The translations under genes and the position numbers were made by a program. Under the pieces are notes generated by a model. The model had not been told where the DNA came from. It saw nothing but the letters and a program-made list of their open reading frames with translations, and did no database searches. A stretch of DNA of 9,629 nt, taken from assembly GCA_021806345.1 (NCBI GenBank), contig JAJZXP010000327.1:1-9629 (forward strand), in the 5' to 3' direction. Below, piece by piece: positions 1 through 7,284 of the stretch. The stretch comes from Thermoplasmata archaeon (GTDB lineage: Archaea > Thermoplasmatota > Thermoplasmata > Thermoplasmatales > Thermoplasmataceae). Positions within the stretch are counted from its first letter, which is position 1. The number at the start of each line of letters is the position of its first letter.

Positions 1-1847
<1,847 letters not shown>

Positions 1848-2249
1848 TAATAATCATTCAATTCATAAATTAGATTCATTCTTATTTGATAATCAATTAG
1901 TTCTATTTAACACTTATTGTCTCTGAAAATTATTATGGATATTCAGTTTATTATAATAACAGTTTCATTAAGAGTATGTTATATGAACGAAGAATTCCTA
2001 AATTGTGGGGGTCGCAATACCTTTCAAATATAAGCAGTTGGTAAATGAATTGAACACGCCGACACATTGAGGTTCTCGAAAGTCTTAGCATCCAAAAAAA
2101 CATAGGGGATTCCATTTTTATTTTCATCGCTTTATCACGAAAGGTCAAAAGGAAATGGAAAAGATGGTGAATCATCTCTCATTCTATGATTAGCAATACT
2201 ACATTTCATGTGGCAAATTTATTTCATTATTAATTGATAATAACTGTAA

Positions 2250-2266
2250 TATTTAATATTTAAATA
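2250..2266 (+). promoter_or_regulatory. Likely mtnB operon promoter (TATA box)
   Basis: The stretch TATTTAATATTTAAATA contains two overlapping TATA-like elements. The right one (ATTTAAATAA) is centred about 22 bases before the mtnB ATG, the usual archaeal TATA-to-start distance for a leaderless or nearly leaderless transcript. No convincing Shine-Dalgarno sequence precedes the ATG (only GTGGAAGA), which agrees with a very short leader. Confidence 0.5.
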
Positions 2267-2282
2267 ACAATGAAGTGGAAGA

Positions 2283-2912
2283 ATGGATCACAGAACCCAG
2301 GAAAAAGTTGATAAAAACGTTAAAATTCTCTCCACCATCGGATCATACTTTTACGGACGGGAACTAATGCTCTCAACTAGTGGCAACCTAAGCTCAGTGT
2401 TGAATGAAAAGCCGTTTGAACTACTGATTAGTGCCAGTGGTGTTGAAAAGGGTGATTTGAACGGAAAAACGTTTATTATAGTAAATTCAAGTGGAGAAAG
2501 GATTCAGGGAGAAATGAAACCTTCGGCAGAAACCCTGCTACACATAGCAGTCGTAAAGACCACAGGGGCAAAGTTCGTTTTTCACACTCATTCTGTGTAC
2601 TCCACACTTGTCTCGTGCAAATACAAGAATCTTGGCGAAATTATACTTGAAGGATATGAAATGCTTAAAGCCCTAAATGGGGTAAATTCACACTTACACA
2701 AAGAAGTAATACCCATATTGGAAAATAGACAGGATATGCTCTCTCTTTCGAAGGTAGTAGAGGAAATGCTTTCAAAAAAAGAGAATCTGCACTGCTTTTT
2801 ACTTAGTGGACACGGTTTATACACATGGGGAAATTCTTCGGAAGAAGCAAAAAGGCATCTTGACGCACTGGAGTTCCTCCTGGAGGTTTTTTGGCTGTCT
2901 AATAATTCATAA
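2283..2912 (+). CDS. mtnB: Methylthioribulose-1-phosphate dehydratase MtnB
   Basis: Class II aldolase/adducin-family enzyme of 209 residues. It removes water from 5-methylthioribulose-1-phosphate to give 2,3-diketo-5-methylthiopentyl-1-phosphate, the first step of the lower methionine salvage pathway, in the cytoplasm. The zinc ligands are visible as H101 and H103 in FHTHS and H177 in SGHGLYTWG, a C-terminal motif typical of MtnB. E126 (GYEMLKALNG) falls where the human enzyme APIP has its catalytic Glu139. The STSGNLS segment at 31-37 is the usual substrate-phosphate loop. The identity is firmer than for a generic aldolase because mtnD and mtnC follow at once. The ATG at 2283 is preferred; an ATG at 2270 is in another frame and soon stops. 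It is first of three co-oriented genes, 49 bases before mtnD. Fuculose- or ribulose-phosphate aldolases are the main alternatives and fit the context less well. Confidence 0.9.
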   Translation: MDHRTQEKVDKNVKILSTIGSYFYGRELMLSTSGNLSSVLNEKPFELLISASGVEKGDLNGKTFIIVNSSGERIQGEMKPSAETLLHIAVVKTTGAKFVFHTHSVYSTLVSCKYKNLGEIILEGYEMLKALNGVNSHLHKEVIPILENRQDMLSLSKVVEEMLSKKENLHCFLLSGHGLYTWGNSSEEAKRHLDALEFLLEVFWLSNNS

Positions 2913-2961
2913 AAAACGGTAATAGGTTAAAAGTAATATGAACAATATAGGTTGACTACAC

Positions 2962-3519
2962 ATGGTTTGTATAAAAATAAGGGATATGAACAGGACAATT
3001 AAAGCGGAATCGGAAGCCGCAGAATACCTGAAAAACATCGGGATTCAATATGAAAAGTGGGATGCTTCAAAAATAATTTCTGAAGATGCGTCCCCAGAAT
3101 CAATTCTGGAAGCATACTCAGAGGAAATAGGGCAGCTTAAAGAAAAGGGAGGCTATGTAACTGCTGACGTTATTGATATCAATAGGAATACAAAAGATCT
3201 GAAAGCAATGCTCGAAAAATTTAACAGGGAGCACTGGCATGATGAGGATGAAATTAGGTATACAATAAAGGGACATGGTCTTTTCCACATACACACAAAG
3301 GACAATCACACAGTTGCTATAGAAGTCGAGAGAGGCGATCTTCTCAGAGTTCCAAAGGGAACATATCACTGGTTTGACCTCTGTGATGATATGGAAATAC
3401 GCGCAATAAGGTTATTTCAAGATAAATCGGGCTGGACACCATATTATACGGGAAGTAGTGCTGAGAGTGCGTATCTTCCGTTATGCTTTGGCCCCACGTT
3501 TATAAAACCGCAGAAGTGA
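2962..3519 (+). CDS. mtnD: Acireductone dioxygenase MtnD (ARD)
   Basis: Cupin-fold metalloenzyme of 185 residues, close to the roughly 180 of characterised bacterial ARD. It oxidises the acireductone 1,2-dihydroxy-3-keto-5-methylthiopentene with O2. With Fe(II) the product is 4-methylthio-2-oxobutanoate, the methionine precursor; with Ni(II) it is methylthiopropionate, CO and formate. The metal ligands are complete: H91, H93 and E97 in EHWHDEDEIRY and H136 in GTYHWFD. Typical ARD segments follow: GHGLFHIH, GDLLRVPKGTYHWFD and FQDKSGWTPYYTG. The metal in use cannot be told from sequence. The ATG at 2962 gives a normal N-terminus; a second ATG at 2986 would cut into the first strand. The ribosome-binding site is weak (AGGTTGA, about 7 bases upstream). 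Its stop lies 4 bases before mtnC, implying co-transcription. Confidence 0.96.
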   Translation: MVCIKIRDMNRTIKAESEAAEYLKNIGIQYEKWDASKIISEDASPESILEAYSEEIGQLKEKGGYVTADVIDINRNTKDLKAMLEKFNREHWHDEDEIRYTIKGHGLFHIHTKDNHTVAIEVERGDLLRVPKGTYHWFDLCDDMEIRAIRLFQDKSGWTPYYTGSSAESAYLPLCFGPTFIKPQK

Positions 3520-3523
3520 ATGA

Positions 3524-4189
3524 ATGATTCCGGATTTAGGAAAATCGAGAGCCGTGCTTCTGGATGTGGAGGGAACAACTACCCCCATTGATTTTGTAAA
3601 AGGAACTCTTTTCGAATATGCCAGAAACAACATAGAAAAATTTCTTGAGGCAAACAGTGAAAATATAATTGTAAAAAAATATGTTGAAGAAATATGCAAA
3701 ATTGCAGGATACAGTGATGTTAAAGGTTCCTTTCTGATGTTAATGGACAGAGACAGTAAAGCCGAACCGCTTAAGAAACTGCAGGGACTTATATGGAAAT
3801 CAGGATATGAGAAGGAAGAATTGAAGGGAAACGTTTACGAAGATGTCCCAAATGCAATGAAGAGATGGAAAATTGCGGGAAGGAGTATTTTTATTTATTC
3901 CTCCGGTTCCGTTCTGTCTCAAAAAATGCTTTTCAGTTCAACTCAGTTTGGGGATCTGACCACATATATAGATGGCTATTTTGATACAACTGTGGGTGGG
4001 AAAAAGGAATCTGAAAGCTACGAAGAAATTTCTGGAAGAATTGGACTGGATGGCAAGAACATAGCTTTCTTCACAGATTCAAATGAGGAAATATCTGCAT
4101 CCATTGAAGCAGGTTTTAATTCATTTCTGGTTTGCAGGGAAGGTAAATGTGGTGGAACTGACTTTATATCAAATTTCAATGGGTTCTAG
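3524..4189 (+). CDS. mtnC: Enolase-phosphatase E1, MtnC
   Basis: HAD-superfamily enzyme of 221 residues that both enolises and dephosphorylates 2,3-diketo-5-methylthiopentyl-1-phosphate, giving the acireductone substrate of MtnD. HAD motif I is LLDVEGTTTPIDFV, with nucleophile D14 and E16 replacing the usual second Asp, a hallmark of the E1 subfamily. Motif II is IYSSGSVLSQKMLFSST (about 124-140). The motif III lysine is in TVGGKKES, and the acidic motif is FFTDSNEEIS (about 183-192). QGLIWKSGYEKEELKG and GYFDTTVGG are also typical of E1. The ATG at 3524 comes 4 bases after the mtnD stop; another ATG at 3520 is in a different frame. The stop at 4187-4189 directly abuts the stop of the convergent M24 gene. 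MTA phosphorylase, the MtnA isomerase and the final aminotransferase are not in this window. Confidence 0.96.
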   Translation: MIPDLGKSRAVLLDVEGTTTPIDFVKGTLFEYARNNIEKFLEANSENIIVKKYVEEICKIAGYSDVKGSFLMLMDRDSKAEPLKKLQGLIWKSGYEKEELKGNVYEDVPNAMKRWKIAGRSIFIYSSGSVLSQKMLFSSTQFGDLTTYIDGYFDTTVGGKKESESYEEISGRIGLDGKNIAFFTDSNEEISASIEAGFNSFLVCREGKCGGTDFISNFNGF

Positions 4190-5383
4190 TTATAATCCAA
4201 CAGTAAGATCGTCTGTTTCTTTGGGGTAGTAAGTTATAACTTCAGGACCATTTTTATGCATTACAACGGTGTCAGAATGTCGAAATCCTCCGAGTTTTGG
4301 GACATATATCCCCGGCTCAACTGAAAAAACCATATTTTCCTGCAGTTCCTCACTTTCGCCGATATCCAAGAATGGAGATTCGTGGCCCTCAAGACCTATA
4401 CAGTGGCCGGAATGATGCAACCTGTATTTCAACACATCTTTTCGCTTGGCGAAATCCATAACTTTTTCGTCCACTTTGGAGAAAGGTTTTCCAAGTTCAA
4501 GTGAATCGATTGCAACCTGTTGCATTTCAACCGCTAGTCCGTGGTATTTTCTCATTTCATCGGTGGGCGTTCCAACAAATAAATTCCTCTCTATTTCAAT
4601 ATGATACCCGTCAATATTTCCACTGGCCCCAGATCCAAGCATATCTCCCAATTTGATCTTTCTGTTCACAGTAAGTGAATGAGGAAAATATGTATGCTCT
4701 CCGACCTGTCCACGGAATCCGGCACCTATGGAAATGGGATAATTTATGGGTGGCACTACATCCATTCCGAATGCATTCATCGCTGCAACACAGGCTTCCG
4801 TAGATGCAATAGAAGAAATCTCAAAGTCAAATCTATCAGGTTCTGTGTACTCTTGAAGCAATCTGTGGGCCAGATTCCCCCATTTAGAGCTCTCTCTCAT
4901 AAGTTCAATTTCCTCATTAGACTTTATCTTTCTAAAATTGTAGATTTCCTGGGAAACATCAATCATTTCAAAGCCTTTCAAAATTTCTTCTGGAGGCAGA
5001 CCCTTGAACCCCCAGACGCCCCCATAGAGAGATTTATTATCGGTACCTATTCGTTTGCCTCTTGAAAGTTCACTTATCCAGTCCGAAAAAAGAGCAAGTG
5101 GGTGTTTCACGCCAGGATAATCAGGATACCCATAAGAATCCTTAATTAAAGGTGATTGCGTCAGCACATGTTCCTTTTCAAGTTCTGGGCCAAAGAAATG
5201 AAGTTGAAGATCCCTGTCAATAAAGAATGCTGCAGGCCTTTCTGTTGGAATGTAAAAGTAGTCCGCTATATATTTGAAAGTGGTGGCGTTGGAAATATAA
5301 ATCCCACCGAGGTTTTTATTTACAATTATTTCTCCAATTTTTTTTAGCCTTCCCTTTAGCTCCGATAAACTTACCCTTATCAT
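4190..5383 (-). CDS. M24-family (Xaa-Pro peptidase-like) pita-bread protein with altered metal site
   Basis: Protein of 397 residues with a creatinase/prolidase N-terminal domain (about 1-145) and an M24 pita-bread catalytic domain (about 155-390). Aligned by spacing to Pyrococcus prolidase (ligands D209, D220, H284, E313, E327 from general knowledge), the matching residues here are G252, E263, H327, E356 and S370. Three of five metal ligands are therefore changed, while the gaps of 64, 29 and 14 residues are exact. The two catalytic-type histidines remain (H235 in YFPHS and H334 in GLEGHE). The motifs GYHIEIERNLFVG and GGFRHSDTV resemble those of an M24 branch I recall, which argues for a distinct subfamily and against random decay. 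It may be a mononuclear-metal or metal-free hydrolase, as creatinase is, acting on an unknown amide; plain prolidase activity is doubtful. There is no signal peptide and no Shine-Dalgarno sequence. It is convergent with mtnC. Confidence 0.88.
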   Translation of the reverse strand: MIRVSLSELKGRLKKIGEIIVNKNLGGIYISNATTFKYIADYFYIPTERPAAFFIDRDLQLHFFGPELEKEHVLTQSPLIKDSYGYPDYPGVKHPLALFSDWISELSRGKRIGTDNKSLYGGVWGFKGLPPEEILKGFEMIDVSQEIYNFRKIKSNEEIELMRESSKWGNLAHRLLQEYTEPDRFDFEISSIASTEACVAAMNAFGMDVVPPINYPISIGAGFRGQVGEHTYFPHSLTVNRKIKLGDMLGSGASGNIDGYHIEIERNLFVGTPTDEMRKYHGLAVEMQQVAIDSLELGKPFSKVDEKVMDFAKRKDVLKYRLHHSGHCIGLEGHESPFLDIGESEELQENMVFSVEPGIYVPKLGGFRHSDTVVMHKNGPEVITYYPKETDDLTVGL

Positions 5384-5416
5384 GCAATTTGTAGGTTTAT
5401 TAGACTCTAAAAGATT
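5384..5416 (-). promoter_or_regulatory. Possible promoter of the M24 gene
   Basis: On the minus strand ATCTTTTAGAG (5415-5405) is centred about 27 bases before the ATG, which would give a leaderless transcript. The weaker TAATAAAC is closer. No ribosome-binding site precedes the ATG. The T-rich terminator just upstream suggests that this gene does not depend on yceI transcription. Confidence 0.3.
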
Positions 5417-5459
5417 TCGCTTATTTTCTTAGGTAAATATTGCAATTTTAAGCAAAATT

Positions 5460-5482
5460 AAAAAAAGTTAGGTAGAACCTAA
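5460..5482 (-). terminator. Hairpin plus T-run terminator of yceI
   Basis: On the minus strand, 14 bases after the yceI stop codon, TTAGGT and ACCTAA form a perfect 6-bp stem with a TCT loop. The stem is followed by C and then seven T residues. The T-run alone is a typical archaeal terminator; the stem makes it look like a bacterial intrinsic one. It separates yceI from the downstream M24 gene. Confidence 0.65.
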
Positions 5483-5496
5483 GTTATGTCTTTTCC

Positions 5497-6042
5497 TTAC
5501 TGCTTCTGCATGACCATTTCGGCCCTGGCTGTTATCTTAATTTTGCTGCCAACCATTACTTTTCCAGCTTCAATTAACATATTCCAGGTAAGACCAAAAT
5601 CCTCTCTGGTTATTTCACCTGTTACTGTTAGGCCAGCCCTTGTATTTCCATATGGATCCTTTATAACACCCTCAAGGGTACCATCAAGTGTTATATCTTT
5701 TGTTACTCCTTTGATTGTCAATTTTCCCTTAATTAAATGTTTCTCATCATCTACTTTCTTGATAGATGTACTCTCAAATCTTATTTCCCCAAATTTTTCA
5801 ACATCGAAAAAGTCAGGCGATCTCAAATGGTTATCCCGATCCTTCTCTCTTGTATTCACTGATGACGGGTTAATAATAACTTCCACCTTTGCCTTCTCAG
5901 GATCAGAGTGTGTTCCAAGGGCGTTAATTTTGAATTCACCGAAGTTTCCCTTAACGGTTGAAATCATCATGTGCCTAGCTGAAAACTCTATTTCCGAATG
6001 CGCATTATCCGATGTCCACTTTACAAGTTCTCCTGTTTCCAT
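5497..6042 (-). CDS. YceI-family lipid/isoprenoid-binding protein
   Basis: Protein of 181 residues matching the YceI beta-barrel (lipocalin-like) family over its whole length. It starts WTSDNAHSEIEFSARHMMISTVKGNFGEF (positions 9 onward), the standard 'D..HS.I.F...H....V.G.F' opening. ITKDITL-type strands follow (KLTIKGVTKDITLDGTL), then NTRAGLTVTGEITREDFGLTW (around 135) and a closing VGSKIKITARAE. Family members bind long isoprenoid chains such as ubiquinone or polyprenyl phosphate; the ligand here is unknown. No signal peptide or membrane segment is visible, so it is probably cytoplasmic, unlike periplasmic E. coli YceI. The ATG at 6042 lies about 30 bases from a TATA-like TATAAG (minus strand, 6076-6071), giving a short leader. 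It is divergent from an HxlR-type regulator 58 bases away and ends at a hairpin terminator. Confidence 0.93.
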   Translation of the reverse strand: METGELVKWTSDNAHSEIEFSARHMMISTVKGNFGEFKINALGTHSDPEKAKVEVIINPSSVNTREKDRDNHLRSPDFFDVEKFGEIRFESTSIKKVDDEKHLIKGKLTIKGVTKDITLDGTLEGVIKDPYGNTRAGLTVTGEITREDFGLTWNMLIEAGKVMVGSKIKITARAEMVMQKQ

Positions 6043-6100
6043 AGCCCGATATCAAAAATACATTAAAATACTTATAGTAACTTGCTATACATTAGATATC
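6043..6100. promoter_or_regulatory. Shared divergent promoter region with 17-bp imperfect palindrome (6073-6089)
   Basis: The 58 bases between yceI and the regulator gene contain TATAGTAACTTGCTATA, in which 14 of 16 non-central positions are symmetric around 6081. It overlaps the yceI TATA-like element (TATAAG on the minus strand) and lies just after a plus-strand TATA-like TTAAAATA (6063-6070). This is the expected place and symmetry for an operator bound by the dimeric HxlR-type protein encoded next to it. GATATC occurs at both ends (6047-6052 and 6095-6100). Confidence 0.55.
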
Positions 6101-6436
6101 ATGATAAACACTTCAGAGGTAAAGAGTGACATTTGTCCAATAGTAGAGACGATAAAGTTGATAGGTGGAAAGTGGGAGTTAACCATCATAAGATATCTAT
6201 CTGAAAATCCAATGAGATTCAATGAACTTCTCAGAAGTGCGGATGGAATAAGTTCAAGGACGCTTTCAAGGATACTGAAAACTTTGATGGAAAATGGAAT
6301 TGTGAAGAGGGAAGTTGTCTCAATTCAGCCAGTGATTGTGTTGTATTCCCTTACCAGACAGGGATCGGAAATAAAACCAGTAATTGATGCAATCAGGGAT
6401 TGGGGAGAAAGAAACATAAAAACACGCACTCACTAA
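6101..6436 (+). CDS. HxlR-family winged-helix regulator with N-terminal cysteine
   Basis: DNA-binding protein of 111 residues. The opening CPIVETIKLIGGKWELTII (C12 onward) is the HxlR signature. FNELLRSADGISSRTLSRIL (40-59) forms the helix-turn-helix, with the recognition helix near 51-63, and VLYSLTRQGSEIKP is the wing and following helix. The single Cys12 before Pro is the position used for thiol sensing in members such as YodB and HypR of Bacillus, so redox or electrophile sensing is plausible but unproven. Binding as a dimer is usual in the family. The open frame continues upstream to 5486, but that part is antisense to yceI. The ATG at 6101 gives the normal HxlR N-terminus and sits about 31-38 bases from a TATA-like element, suggesting a short leader. 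It probably controls yceI and itself. Confidence 0.93.
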   Translation: MINTSEVKSDICPIVETIKLIGGKWELTIIRYLSENPMRFNELLRSADGISSRTLSRILKTLMENGIVKREVVSIQPVIVLYSLTRQGSEIKPVIDAIRDWGERNIKTRTH

Positions 6437-6481
6437 AAAATGAAATAATGCCGGGAAACATCCGCAATAAACCCGTGACAA

Positions 6482-6520
6482 TTTTTATAATATGAGCCAA
6501 TGCCCTTTTAGGGTGATTAC
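6482..6520 (+). promoter_or_regulatory. ABC operon promoter and Shine-Dalgarno site
   Basis: TTTTTATAATAT (6482-6492) is the best TATA box in the window. A start of transcription about 25 bases further gives a leader near 6510. The sequence GGGTGAT (6511-6517) then matches the archaeal anti-Shine-Dalgarno, 3 bases before TTG at 6521. Spacing marks that TTG as the intended start codon of the ATPase, although it is out of frame with it. Confidence 0.6.
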
Positions 6521-6531
6521 TTGGAACAACG

Positions 6532-7284
6532 ATTGAGGTTTCGGGCCTCGACTTTAGATACGAAAACGGGTACAAAGTCTTCGAAAATATCAATATCAAG
6601 GTGGAAAGGGGCAAATATGTTGCAATTGTTGGGCCCTCAGGAGTAGGTAAGTCAACTCTTTTAAGATTAATTGGGTGTTTTATAAAACCTGAAAAAGGGA
6701 CAGTAAGTTTACATGGAAAAAATGTATTAAGACCAACTCCGCTCATATCTATGGTTCATCAATCCATTGTAACATTTCCATGGATGACAGCCCAAGAAAA
6801 TGTTATGCTTTCATTAAAGAATCGTCCAATTTCAAAGGACAAGATGAAAGACATGGCAGATAAAGCCTTGGAAATGGTCGGCTTAACAGGATTCGAAAAT
6901 CTCTATCCCAAGGAAATGAGTGGAGGAATGAGGCAAAGAGTGGCAGTTGCAAGATCACTCGCAGCAGAACCTAAGGTACTGCTGATGGATGAACCGTTTG
7001 CCCATCTTGATGAACTCACTGCTGAGGGTCTGAGGCAGGATATTTACAACATCTTATTCAATCCAGATAGTCCCCTTGAGTCCGTTATCATGGTTTCTCA
7101 CAATCTAACAGAGGTTGTGGAATTGTGTGACACTATTTTTGTGCTGAATAACAACCCGGCCACAGTTGTCGGCCAAATAGATATTACCATGAAAAGACCA
7201 AGGAGCAGTAGGGACCCAGAATTTGACCATTACCTGGACACGCTATATGGGTTGCTCACGAAAAAAAAGGTGGTTAAAAAGTGA
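6532..7284 (+). CDS. ABC transporter ATPase, nitrate/sulfonate/taurine type; start codon uncertain (possible frameshift)
   Basis: Nucleotide-binding subunit that powers the adjacent permease at the cytoplasmic membrane face. Walker A is GPSGVGKST (6631-6657), followed by a Q-loop segment (SMVHQS), signature MSGGMRQR (from 6916), Walker B VLLMDEP (catalytic Glu at 6991) and switch His in VSHN (7099). The typical N-terminal strand and A-loop region, IEVSGLDFRYENG, begins at 6532, so GTG at 6601 cannot be the real start. No ATG, GTG or TTG lies in frame between the stop at 6514 and 6601. A well-placed TTG at 6521 with a strong ribosome site is off by one base. One added base between 6529 and 6531 would give a normal start; ATT at 6532 is the in-frame alternative and is used for these coordinates. 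The C-terminus ends where bacterial relatives continue into an associated domain, which here is a separate gene (8904-9371). Confidence 0.88.
   Translation: MEVSGLDFRYENGYKVFENINIKVERGKYVAIVGPSGVGKSTLLRLIGCFIKPEKGTVSLHGKNVLRPTPLISMVHQSIVTFPWMTAQENVMLSLKNRPISKDKMKDMADKALEMVGLTGFENLYPKEMSGGMRQRVAVARSLAAEPKVLLMDEPFAHLDELTAEGLRQDIYNILFNPDSPLESVIMVSHNLTEVVELCDTIFVLNNNPATVVGQIDITMKRPRSSRDPEFDHYLDTLYGLLTKKKVVKK

Noticed and set aside
1951..2175. Open frame of 74 codons on the minus strand in the katG-mtnB gap
   Set aside because: No recognisable domain, odd composition and no clear promoter or ribosome site; treated as chance.
2270..2309. ATG at 2270 as an alternative start before mtnB
   Set aside because: It is in another frame and stops after a dozen codons.
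4679..5065. Open frame of 128 codons on the plus strand
   Set aside because: Antisense to the M24 gene, with no domain of its own.
5486..6100. Long upstream in-frame extension of the HxlR-type gene, giving a 316-residue protein
   Set aside because: The extra 205 codons are antisense to the well-supported yceI gene and resemble no family; the normal HxlR N-terminus starts at 6101.
6492..6536. ATG at 6492 opening a 14-codon leader peptide before the ATPase
   Set aside because: It directly follows the TATA box, so it would lie upstream of the expected transcript start.
6601..7284. GTG at 6601 as the ATPase start
   Set aside because: It would remove the conserved first strand and A-loop region that is plainly encoded at 6532-6600.
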